Positions 40,354-48,548 of a stretch of DNA of 64,000 nucleotides are shown one piece after another. The notes below the pieces were generated by a model. That model was not told where the DNA came from. It did no database searches and was given only the letters and a program-made list of their open reading frames with translations. Both the position numbers and the translations under genes were made by a program. This DNA is from JAAYCI01 sp964369525 (GTDB lineage: Bacteria > Bacillota > Clostridia > Oscillospirales > Ruminococcaceae), in assembly GCA_964369525.1 (NCBI GenBank), contig CAYJEW010000004.1, positions 3,699 through 67,698 of the forward strand. The letters run 5' to 3'. Each line of letters begins with the position of its first letter. The stretch's first letter is position 1.

Positions 40354-42870
40354 TTATCCTCCCTGCGGTATCATGTTCAAAATCGCCTGCGCCGTGCCAT
40401 ATGCTGCTGCATATATACCATCTGTGCTGGTACTTTCATAATAGTGCTGCGGGTTTACCAGCATCCCGTATTCATACAGCACCGCGGGGCACAAGGTCGT
40501 GCGTGTTACGCTGTAGTAGCCCCAGGTCGCGTCGTCGCCCCTGCGCCCTGTAGCCTCGCGCATCTCATCCATAAGGCTCTGCGCAAAACCTGCCGAGGGC
40601 GGTACGCTGTACGGATGATAATAAAAACTTAGCATATAATCACGCTCGCCAAGGTCGATATACCCATCCAGCCCGTCGTGATGCACCGATATAAAAAAGT
40701 CCGGCTTAAGCTCGGTTATAACCGCCAGCCGCTCGCTGGTAGACGGGTTCAAATCGTCCTCGCGGGTAAAACTAACGGTTGCCCCCAGCTGCCGCAAACG
40801 GTACGCAATAGCCTGCGAAAGCGCAAGGTTAATATCCTTTTCGTGCGGGTACCCCGCCTGCCCCGCAATGCCCACCGCCCCGTAGTTAGAGCCTGCGGTT
40901 TGCTGGCCATGCCCTGGGTCCAGCAGTACATGCACGCCCTCCAGCGGCCTTAGCACATCTTCTCCCAGCTCAGGCACTTTTTTAATAAACAGCCTTGTTT
41001 GCCCGTTTTCATACTCTATGTTGTAGCCCCAAATACCCTCGGTTTGTAGCGTTAGTATTGTAGCATTTTCCTGCTGCTGTACCACCGCCGAGCTAACGTA
41101 CCCGCTGGCAAATCCCTCTGCCAGCTCAAAGCTCGTGTCATACATTGTCACCGCCAGCTCGCCGCTATTGTCGTCATACTCAATATACGCCGCAGGCGCG
41201 CCGCTACCCTCAAATACTATATACTCGCCCTGCTCGTGCGGCTGCGCGCTAAGGCCTGTAAAACTGCTCTGCGCATCATCTATAAAACTGCAGTTTGTTG
41301 CAAACACCCAGTCCCCACTGGTAATTTGATACGCCTCCACATAACTGCTACCGTTATAAAACTCCACGCTATTTTGCACCACCGCCGTAGCACCTATCGT
41401 GAAGGTTTCATTCATAGAGGCTGTGTTGGTGTAGTCTTCAAGCGCGCTGGCTATCTGGCTTTCTATGCGTATCGCCTGGCCTACTTCTATGTTGGCAGTG
41501 GGGGGCTCCTCTGGCTCTGCTTCGGGCACTACCACGGTGGTTCCACTGCCTGTTCCGCCGCCGCTAACTGCCGTGTACCCTCTGGTTACAACCTTCACCA
41601 TCTCGTCTCCACCATTTGTAAACACAAAGTAGTTGTCGCCCTCCGCCAGCGCCACATATACTCCAAACGCACCGTTTGGCGCACGGTCGCTCACCTCGGC
41701 ACCGTTCATTAGTAGCGGCTCGTTTGGGTTGCTGTGCCCTGTAATGTATACATTCTCCCACGTCAGTACACTGCCCACCTCTGGGTAGGTAACCTCCAGA
41801 TACTGCGGTATATCAAACCCGCTCGGCATGTCGTAACCCTCCACAAACGCAAGCGCACTGCCCAGCAACGCAAACTGGCTTTGCGGCTGCTGCGCCTGCG
41901 GATAGCTGCCCAGCAGATACCCCGTTTGCTCCCCTGCGCTTTGCGCCGCTGTAAAAAACACCAGCCCGTCACTATCGGTATGCACATCACTTTGCGGCGT
42001 AATAATAATTCCCTCGCCGGCCGCCGCCGCAATATCCTCATAAAGCGTATAGCTTGGCTCAAAATACAGCATTACATGCTCCAGCACGCCTTCCTGCTGT
42101 AAAACACTTGCCATATCAGGGCTTAGCCCTCCATGCTCGCCACCCGCCATCGCCGCTAGCTCCGCACCACTTTCTCCGCCCTCAATCGCCGTGCTCAGCT
42201 GGCGCACCATACTGCTAAGCCCCTCTTCAAACCCAGGCTGCTCCGCCTCTTGCCGGCCTTGCAGCACAATGCCTGCTATCGCATATTTTTCAGGCAGCGC
42301 CGCAAGGCTCTGCACCAAAATCTGGCGGTACTCCTCGTCCGCCGCCGAAAACTCGTCAGCACCCGCAAGCTCTATCGCCTGCTGCACTGCCTCTCCCTGC
42401 GCCAGCGCCGAGTAGTTATCTGCTCCATACGGGTCTACCTGTATCCACAGCTGTATCTCCCGCCCGTGCATCACTTCGCATAAAACTTCAAGCGGGTCAA
42501 ACTCTCCAAGCGTTCCGTCCTGCTCGGCCACACCCTCGGCCGCAGGGAATATCTCATCCCTCCACCAAACGCTCAGCCCCTGCTTTGCATCAAATATTAT
42601 AGTGTTTATGCCCTGCTCACTTGCAAAGTCGGCCGCCTGCGTAAAGTACTCTCGCATCGCCTCTTCTTCTGTGTCACTTGGCGCTTGCAGTCCCATTGCA
42701 CGCACCGGCCCTTCAAACCTATAGGCCTCTTGCGCCCTTGCAAACATCCCGCTCGCACCACCCAGCGCCACAAAAGCAACCACCGCCGCCAACACAACCA
42801 CCAGCGCCAGCACCAAGGCAAACAGCCCCCCGCTCCACCTTTTCTTTTCGCTGTTAAACTCGTTTTGCAT
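40354..42870 (-). CDS. membrane-anchored N-acetylmuramoyl-L-alanine amidase with N-terminal TIM-barrel-like region
   Basis: Large cell-wall enzyme of 838 residues. One transmembrane anchor (about residues 13-37) is followed by a region of about 330 residues resembling the putative glycoside hydrolase barrel family DUF4015 (FTQAADFASEQGINTIIFDAK and WIQVDPYG). Next come beta-rich domains, the first starting near 375 with TWENVYITGHSNPNEP and the linker PEAEPEEPP between them. The C-terminal Amidase_3 domain begins near 648. Its zinc ligands His654 (DPGHG), Glu677 (HEKD) and a His at 730-731 (SVHHDG) plus the catalytic Glu800 are intact. It should cut the amide between MurNAc and L-Ala. The barrel assignment is weaker than the amidase. 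AGGAGG precedes the ATG at 42870. Confidence 0.88.
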   Translation of the reverse strand: MQNEFNSEKKRWSGGLFALVLALVVVLAAVVAFVALGGASGMFARAQEAYRFEGPVRAMGLQAPSDTEEEAMREYFTQAADFASEQGINTIIFDAKQGLSVWWRDEIFPAAEGVAEQDGTLGEFDPLEVLCEVMHGREIQLWIQVDPYGADNYSALAQGEAVQQAIELAGADEFSAADEEYRQILVQSLAALPEKYAIAGIVLQGRQEAEQPGFEEGLSSMVRQLSTAIEGGESGAELAAMAGGEHGGLSPDMASVLQQEGVLEHVMLYFEPSYTLYEDIAAAAGEGIIITPQSDVHTDSDGLVFFTAAQSAGEQTGYLLGSYPQAQQPQSQFALLGSALAFVEGYDMPSGFDIPQYLEVTYPEVGSVLTWENVYITGHSNPNEPLLMNGAEVSDRAPNGAFGVYVALAEGDNYFVFTNGGDEMVKVVTRGYTAVSGGGTGSGTTVVVPEAEPEEPPTANIEVGQAIRIESQIASALEDYTNTASMNETFTIGATAVVQNSVEFYNGSSYVEAYQITSGDWVFATNCSFIDDAQSSFTGLSAQPHEQGEYIVFEGSGAPAAYIEYDDNSGELAVTMYDTSFELAEGFASGYVSSAVVQQQENATILTLQTEGIWGYNIEYENGQTRLFIKKVPELGEDVLRPLEGVHVLLDPGHGQQTAGSNYGAVGIAGQAGYPHEKDINLALSQAIAYRLRQLGATVSFTREDDLNPSTSERLAVITELKPDFFISVHHDGLDGYIDLGERDYMLSFYYHPYSVPPSAGFAQSLMDEMREATGRRGDDATWGYYSVTRTTLCPAVLYEYGMLVNPQHYYESTSTDGIYAAAYGTAQAILNMIPQGG

Positions 42871-42931
42871 GCAAAGCCTCCTGCCGCGCACCCACTCTGC
42901 GCACCCAATATCTTTTTAACAACCCGCCGCT

Positions 42932-42940
42932 ATTATACCA
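42932..42940 (-). promoter_or_regulatory. extended -10 promoter of the amidase gene
   Basis: Minus-strand TATAAT (42932-42937) preceded by TGG. Expected start near 42925, about 55 bases before the ATG. The -35 region is poor. Confidence 0.55.
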
Positions 42941-43103
42941 CAACCACCGTCATATAAACACAAACTATACAGTCCCTCAAACCTGCGCCCGCGCGCCCCA
43001 GCAAAGCAGCTGCGCTGCGCCCTCATCACCTAAAATTTCTCAAAAACCCTGCCGCCCACATCCGCTTTGCAATTTTGCCTCGGCAGTTTTTGCAGCAGCG
43101 CCT

Positions 43104-44486
43104 TTAGCCCTGCGGCTCGCTCTGCACAAGATACGGCGCAAACATATGCGCTTTTGTGCGCTCTAGGCTAACTTCGTAATATACGCCATCCTCCCTAAAG
43201 TCTTCGCACATCACCGTGCCATAACTACGTAGCGTGTCTGCCAGCCCCAGCTTTGTGTATGGCAGTAGCATCTGCAACCTACACATCCGCTCGCCCAGCG
43301 CCTCGGCCATAGCCTCCTGCAACCGCTGTAGCCCCTGCCCCGTCTTGGCAGATACCCCCATCGCCGCCCCATCAAACAACACCACCCCCGGTACCTTGTC
43401 CACCTTGTTATACACCGTTATGCGTGGCGTTTGTGCCGATATCCCAAGCTCGCTTAGCACCTCCTCGGTAACGGCCAGCTGGTTTGCGCTTTGCTCGTCT
43501 GCCGCGTCGCACACCATCAGCAATAGGTCTGCATACTTTGCCTCTTCCAGCGTGCTTTTAAACGCCTCCACAAGGTTGTGCGGCAGGCGAGACACAAACC
43601 CTACAGTGTCCACCAGTACAGCCGTCTGCCCGTCTGGTAGCACCATGCGCCGCGCGGTTGGGTCCAGCGTTGCAAACAGCATGTCCGCCTGCATAATATC
43701 GCTTCCGGTCAGCGCATTCGCCAGGCTAGACTTACCCACGTTGGTATACCCCACCAGCGCAACCAACGGCACGCCGCTTTTCTCTCGCCCTTTGCGTGTC
43801 TCATCCCGCCTGCTCTTCATCTCTTCCAGCCGCTTTTTCAGCATGGCAATGCGCCCTCTAATGTATCGGCGGTCGTACTCCAGCTTTGTTTCACCGCCGC
43901 CACGTCGTGCGCCGCCGCCGCCACCGCCGCCGCCGCCCTGGCGCGACAAACTCGTGCCGTGCCCTGCAAGGCGCGGCAGCCTGTATTCCAGCATGGCAAG
44001 CTCTGTTTGGGTTTTGCCCTCATGGGTGTGCGCCCTACTGCTAAATATCTCTAAAATAAGCATGGTTCGGTCCAGCACAGGTATGTTCAGCTTTTTTTCT
44101 ATGTTTCGTAGCTGGCTGCCCGAAAGCTCGCCGTCAAACACAGCCACCTGCACATCTAAATTTTCAGCCAGCTGTGCCGCCTCTTCCAGCCGCCCTGTTC
44201 CCAGCACGGTTGCGGGCTCTGGCCTATCCCGCTTTTGCATTACCTGCGCCACAGGCTCCATCCCGTTTGCCTCCACCAATGCCCATAGCTCGTCCATACT
44301 GCGCTCAGCATCATACCTTCCGGTATCTATCGCCAGCAAAATTGCGGTTTGCGGCGCCTCAAACACAAGGTTTTCTTCGTGCTGCTTCTCTTCGTGCTGC
44401 TTCTCTTCATGCTGCAAAAAAATATCAGGCCGCTCTTCTATTATGCTCTCCTCCTTCGCCCCTGCACCCCTGCTTGACATAGGCAT
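43104..44486 (-). CDS. hflX: ribosome-dissociating GTPase HflX
   Basis: GTPase of about 460 residues that splits stalled 70S ribosomes. The HflX N-terminal domain carries ATVLGTGRLEEA and VFDGELSGSQLRNIEKKL. The G domain has GYTNVGKSS (G1), DTVGFVSRLPHNLVEAFKST (G3 region) and NKVDKV (G4). Two oddities are seen: an N-terminal extension with three QHEEK repeats (15-bp units at about 44373-44415), and a run of nine glycines between the N-terminal and G domains. The start is uncertain: TTG 44492, ATG 44486 and ATG 44480 all lack a good ribosome site. Confidence 0.93.
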   Translation of the reverse strand: MPMSSRGAGAKEESIIEERPDIFLQHEEKQHEEKQHEENLVFEAPQTAILLAIDTGRYDAERSMDELWALVEANGMEPVAQVMQKRDRPEPATVLGTGRLEEAAQLAENLDVQVAVFDGELSGSQLRNIEKKLNIPVLDRTMLILEIFSSRAHTHEGKTQTELAMLEYRLPRLAGHGTSLSRQGGGGGGGGGARRGGGETKLEYDRRYIRGRIAMLKKRLEEMKSRRDETRKGREKSGVPLVALVGYTNVGKSSLANALTGSDIMQADMLFATLDPTARRMVLPDGQTAVLVDTVGFVSRLPHNLVEAFKSTLEEAKYADLLLMVCDAADEQSANQLAVTEEVLSELGISAQTPRITVYNKVDKVPGVVLFDGAAMGVSAKTGQGLQRLQEAMAEALGERMCRLQMLLPYTKLGLADTLRSYGTVMCEDFREDGVYYEVSLERTKAHMFAPYLVQSEPQG

Positions 44487-44644
44487 GCACAAAGCATAGA
44501 CTTAAACTATACAATATATACTATATTCAAGCTCACGGCTAGCTGTGCAAGCCAAATAAACCATCCTACATATTATTCATACTATACATTATAATGCCAC
44601 GGGCTTATCATTTCCACCCGTGCAACCACACAAGAGGGTATAAA

Positions 44645-46039
44645 ATGGCCGCAAAACTTTTTATTCAGCGCACCGTAGCCGATTTCGCACCCGGTTTTTT
44701 TCAGCACACCGTGGTAGAAAACGGCTGTGTACAACTAAAACGCGAAAACGCTTTCTTCCCCGAAGTCGGCACATACACCTGCCCCATATTTAATAGCGAG
44801 CCTTTTTTCAGCCTTATCCCCAGCTGGAACGCCGACACCCCAAAAGGCACTGCCATAGAGGTACAGGTACGTGTAAACGTGGGCGGCCGCTGGAGCAGCT
44901 GGCTTAGCTTTGGCCGCTGGAGCCCGTACTCGCGCGGCGAGGCCACAGCCCCTTTGCAGGACGATACCGCCACAATAGACGGCGAATTTTTAAACCTAGC
45001 CGAAGGCAGCGCCCCGGCCGAGGCCGCGCAGATGCGTGTTTTACTCTTCTCGCAAAACCCCTCGCTAACGCCCAAGGTACGGCTTTTGGCCTTCTCGCCA
45101 AACGTCACACACCAGCAGCAACAAGAAACCCCGGCATTCAGCCGCGTGTTAAACATGCCCTCCTACTCCTGCCAAACGCGCGAGCCTGCGCTGGCGCACC
45201 GCATTGCAGGTGCCACCAGCCTTACCATGCTCATAAACCGCTGGGGCCAAGACCTTCTTCCCGAAGAGGTAGCCCGCACGGTATACCATAGCCCCAGCGG
45301 CCGCTACAGCAACCTTGCCTTCCTGTGCGCAGGCGCTTCTGCCTACGGATTTTCCAGCCACATTCGCTACGCAGGCATCTCCGCCCTGCGCACCGAAATT
45401 TGGCAGGGGCGTGCTGTGGCCGCGCGTGTCTACTATCAAGCGCCGTCGCTCTCCTCCGAAGAGCAAACCGAGCTACAACATCTTCCGGTAATGCCCGGCG
45501 CCACCACCACCAGCCACGGCCACCTTGTGGTGGTATGCGGTTTCACCCTGCAAGAAGGCACCGAGATGGTTGTTATGCACGACCCCCTTGCAGAGCATAA
45601 CGACACCGCCCACATCACCCTGCCGCTGGCTACATTTTGCGAAATTTACACAGGCATTGCGCTGTTTATGTCGGCAGGGCCTAAAGACGCAGGCTACGCC
45701 CGCCCCACCCGCACGCTAGCCCGCCTTGAAATAAAAGACAACCTGCTTTATCTATACGAGGGCGAACGCCAGCTTATTCCCCAAACCGAAAAGGACGAAA
45801 CCCTGCACCCCGCCACGCTGTGCTACACACTAAGCGACGGCATTGCCTATGCAAGCCAAGCGCAAAAAACCTTCTACTATCCTGTGCAAGACGCCGAGGG
45901 CCTTGTGCATTTCGAGCTTGCCAAGGCGGCCGGCCGCCGCCTAACAGTATACTTTGTGGCCTCGGCCGGCCGCTGCTGGGTTGCCGAAACTCTGCTACCT
46001 CAGCTCCCCGCCACCACCGAAGCCCCGCTTTCGTCATAG
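44645..46039 (+). CDS. C39-like papain-fold protein lacking the catalytic cysteine
   Basis: Protein of 464 residues without a signal peptide. An N-terminal beta region (about 1-150) is followed by a domain resembling clostridial C39-like peptidases. In that family the nucleophile sits in WCSPTS-MVL-WG; here the aligned stretch is RIAGATSLTMLINRWG with Ala188 in place of Cys. The His (TSHGHLVVVCGF) and Asp (VVMHDPLA) positions are kept. A C-terminal beta domain follows. It is therefore probably a non-catalytic binding protein. AGAGGG precedes the ATG at 44645. It is transcribed alone, divergently from hflX. Confidence 0.75.
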   Translation: MAAKLFIQRTVADFAPGFFQHTVVENGCVQLKRENAFFPEVGTYTCPIFNSEPFFSLIPSWNADTPKGTAIEVQVRVNVGGRWSSWLSFGRWSPYSRGEATAPLQDDTATIDGEFLNLAEGSAPAEAAQMRVLLFSQNPSLTPKVRLLAFSPNVTHQQQQETPAFSRVLNMPSYSCQTREPALAHRIAGATSLTMLINRWGQDLLPEEVARTVYHSPSGRYSNLAFLCAGASAYGFSSHIRYAGISALRTEIWQGRAVAARVYYQAPSLSSEEQTELQHLPVMPGATTTSHGHLVVVCGFTLQEGTEMVVMHDPLAEHNDTAHITLPLATFCEIYTGIALFMSAGPKDAGYARPTRTLARLEIKDNLLYLYEGERQLIPQTEKDETLHPATLCYTLSDGIAYASQAQKTFYYPVQDAEGLVHFELAKAAGRRLTVYFVASAGRCWVAETLLPQLPATTEAPLSS

Positions 46040-46139
46040 CTCGCGCATCCTATCTGCTATCACAAAGGGTAAAAGTACCCTCGCCCGCCTTGGCCACCTG
46101 CCAAGGCATATTTTTTTGCAAGCCCCCGTGCACACCGCT

Positions 46140-46178
46140 AAATAAAACAAGAAACCCGGCAACCATACGGCTGCCGGG
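46140..46178 (-). terminator. terminator of the cold-shock gene
   Basis: Ten-position stem with one mismatch (46155-46164 with 46169-46178) and a 4-base loop, followed by a T-rich stretch on the minus strand. Confidence 0.82.
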
Positions 46179-46195
46179 CAGGTTTAGCTTAGGTT

Positions 46196-46408
46196 TTATG
46201 CAGGCTGCACATTGATAGCGCGCAGTTTGTCAGCATTTTTCGGGTCTTGCTCTACGTCATAGGTAACGTGCTGGCCCTCTTGCAGAGTTTTGAAGCCGTC
46301 TACCATGATGCTGGAGAAATGCACAAATACGTCGTCGCCGCCTTCATCGTTAGAGATGAAGCCATAACCTTTGCTCTCGTTGAACCATTTTACAGTACCT
46401 TTATTCAT
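46196..46408 (-). CDS. cold-shock protein (CspA/CspB family)
   Basis: Single-stranded nucleic-acid chaperone of 70 residues, a standard cold-shock domain. RNP1 is KGYGFIS and RNP2 is VFVHFS. GGAGGT lies before the ATG at 46408; the frame extends further upstream but only through the leader. A leader of about 130 bases, typical of csp genes whose mRNA folding changes with temperature, separates it from a strong promoter. Confidence 0.96.
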   Translation of the reverse strand: MNKGTVKWFNESKGYGFISNDEGGDDVFVHFSSIMVDGFKTLQEGQHVTYDVEQDPKNADKLRAINVQPA

Positions 46409-46545
46409 CAAAGATACCTCCTTAAAGTAATTGTATTTCTCCTGCCGCGTAAAAAAATCGCACTCCTGCTGCAAGTCATGAACCGTACTCATGATTTACA
46501 ACAAAGTGCAAAATCAGGTCGTCGTACATTCAAAACACTAGGGGC

Positions 46546-46574
46546 ATTATACCACCCCTATTTTAGAATGTAAA
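46546..46574 (-). promoter_or_regulatory. strong promoter of the cold-shock gene
   Basis: Minus strand TTTACA (46569-46574), 17-bp spacer, TATAAT (46546-46551) with TGG before it. The -10 is flanked by an inverted repeat TAGGGG/CCCCTA. Expected start near 46539, leaving a leader of about 130 bases. Confidence 0.85.
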
Positions 46575-46924
46575 GGGGTTTTCCTCTTTTCAAATACATC
46601 AAAGTGTAGAAAAACCTTCTTTAAAACCCTTAAACTATCAGCACTATGCCCACTCTTTTATCAAAAACTTTCCCTGCCATACGCCCGCCTGCGCGCGCGC
46701 ACCGCCCCTCCAAAACAGCATTCTTTCTCCACCGCCGCCAAACCTTGTTTTAGCTCCTCACCCCCACATATTGTAAAAACGCGCTGCTTATCCCACACCC
46801 TCTGCTACACCTAGTGCAAACAATGTTAGCTTTTCCCCACTGCTTTCACGCAAACCGATAAATTCAACCCACGGCAAAATAATTATTTTTATATTATTTT
46901 TACTTGTTTTATTTTGTTTTTTAC
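46575..46924. other. non-coding spacer
   Basis: Pyrimidine-rich on the plus strand and AT-rich toward purB. No gene, RNA or repeat is recognised. Confidence 0.5.
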
Positions 46925-46967
46925 GCACAAAAATCTCCGAAACCTTTTTCACCGATTTCGGAGATTT
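46925..46967 (-). terminator. terminator of purB
   Basis: Perfect 12-bp arms (46931-46942 with 46956-46967) with a 13-base loop and TTTTT after the stem on the minus strand, 21 bp after the purB stop codon. Confidence 0.88.
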
Positions 46968-46988
46968 ATTTTTTTATTTATGCAAAAT

Positions 46989-48422
46989 CTATACCAAAAT
47001 TGCAGCCCCGCCAACAATATCCTCGCTTCTGGCAGCAAGCAGCGGCCTCACAATCCCACTAAGATACTGCTCAACCTGGCTTGGCGCGCGGCCCACATAG
47101 TCGTGTGGGTTTTGTAGCGCCGCCAGCTCGTCTGCGCTTAGCCCAAAGCTCTGGTCTGCCGCAATAAGCTCCAGCAGGTTGTTTGGCAGCCCCTCCTGTT
47201 TCACCCTGTGCGCCGCCGCTTGGCTGTGCTCTCGCAGCTGTTCGTGCAGCTGCTGGCGGTCGCCCCCTTTTTTCACAGCACGCATCATAATATTCTCTGT
47301 AGCCATAAACGGTAGCTCTGCCGCCACGCGCGCCTCCACTACCTTTGGGTACACCACCAGCCCGTCGCACACATTCAGCAAAAGGTTCAGTATTGCGTCG
47401 GTTGCCAAAAACGCCTCGGCTATTGCCACACGCTTGTTTGCGCTGTCGTCCAGCGTGCGCTCAAACCACTGGTTTGCAGCTGTTGCGGCGGGGTTCATCG
47501 CATCTGCCATCACATACCTCGCCAGCGCACATATCCGCTCGCTACGCATCGGGTTGCGCTTGTACGGCATAGCCGACGAGCCTATCTGGTGCTTTTCAAA
47601 CGGCTCTTCCATCTCTTTAAAGTTCTGCAAAATCCTCATGTCGCTCGCAAACTTGTTTGCGCTCTGCGCAAGGCCCGACAGCGCAGTAACCACAAAATAA
47701 TCCACCTTGCGGGAGTATGTTTGCCCGCTTACAGGCACAACCTTTTCCATGCCCATCTCTTTTGCAATGTGCTGTTCCACCCGCTCTATCTTCTGCTCAT
47801 CGCCTGCAAAAAGCTCCACAAAACTGGCCTGGGTGCCGGTGGTGCCTTTGTTGCCCAAAAGCGCCAGATTATCAAGCCTATTTTCCACCTCTTCAAGGTC
47901 CATCACAAACTCGTTCAGCCACAGCGTAGCGCGCTTGCCCACGGTTGTCAGCTGTGCCGGCTGCAGGTGGGTATATGCCAGCGCAGGCAGGTCTTTATAC
48001 TGCTGTGCAAATTCGCCAAGCAGGCTAATAACGCCCAGCAGCTTGCTTCTCACCAGCTGCAACGCCTGCCGCATCACCAAAATATCGGTGTTGTCGCCCA
48101 CATAGCAGCTGGTAGCCCCAAGGTGAATAATCCCCTTAGCCGCAGGGCACTGCAAGCCATACGCCCAAACATGCGCCATAACGTCGTGGCGCACCTCGGC
48201 CTCGCGCTTTTGCGCCTCTTCGTAGTTTATGTTGTCCACATTCGCCTCTAGCTCGGCAATCTGCTCGTCGGTAATGTTAAGCCCCTCTGCCTGCTCGGCA
48301 CGTGCCAGCGCCACCCAAAGGCGCCTCCAGGTACAAAATTTATTGTCTGGCGAAAAGATATACTGCATCTCTTTCGATGCATACCTTGTTTGAAAAGGTG
48401 AAACATAGCGCTCGTAGCTCAT
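46989..48422 (-). CDS. purB: adenylosuccinate lyase
   Basis: Acts twice in purine synthesis, releasing fumarate from SAICAR and from adenylosuccinate. It has 477 residues. The family signature is GSSAMPYKRNPMRSE, with the catalytic serine in its flexible loop, and the catalytic His is in YTHLQPAQ. AGGAGG lies before the ATG at 48422; the longer open frame is not needed. It follows purL by 126 bp on the same strand and is the last purine gene of the run. Confidence 0.95.
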   Translation of the reverse strand: MSYERYVSPFQTRYASKEMQYIFSPDNKFCTWRRLWVALARAEQAEGLNITDEQIAELEANVDNINYEEAQKREAEVRHDVMAHVWAYGLQCPAAKGIIHLGATSCYVGDNTDILVMRQALQLVRSKLLGVISLLGEFAQQYKDLPALAYTHLQPAQLTTVGKRATLWLNEFVMDLEEVENRLDNLALLGNKGTTGTQASFVELFAGDEQKIERVEQHIAKEMGMEKVVPVSGQTYSRKVDYFVVTALSGLAQSANKFASDMRILQNFKEMEEPFEKHQIGSSAMPYKRNPMRSERICALARYVMADAMNPAATAANQWFERTLDDSANKRVAIAEAFLATDAILNLLLNVCDGLVVYPKVVEARVAAELPFMATENIMMRAVKKGGDRQQLHEQLREHSQAAAHRVKQEGLPNNLLELIAADQSFGLSADELAALQNPHDYVGRAPSQVEQYLSGIVRPLLAARSEDIVGGAAILV

Positions 48423-48548
48423 GTAAGCCTCCTTAAATTTTGTGCTGTGGGTTATGCGCAGTTTAAGCAAAAACGCCTCGCCCTTTTGCCAATGTTGTTA
48501 GCAAAAATATCAGTTTTAGCGCAAAAATCCTGCCGCCAAAATTGTTTA

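Noticed and set aside
43234..44499. Plus-strand frame of 421 codons opposite hflX
   Set aside because: Shadow of the hflX codons, including proline runs that mirror the glycine tract.
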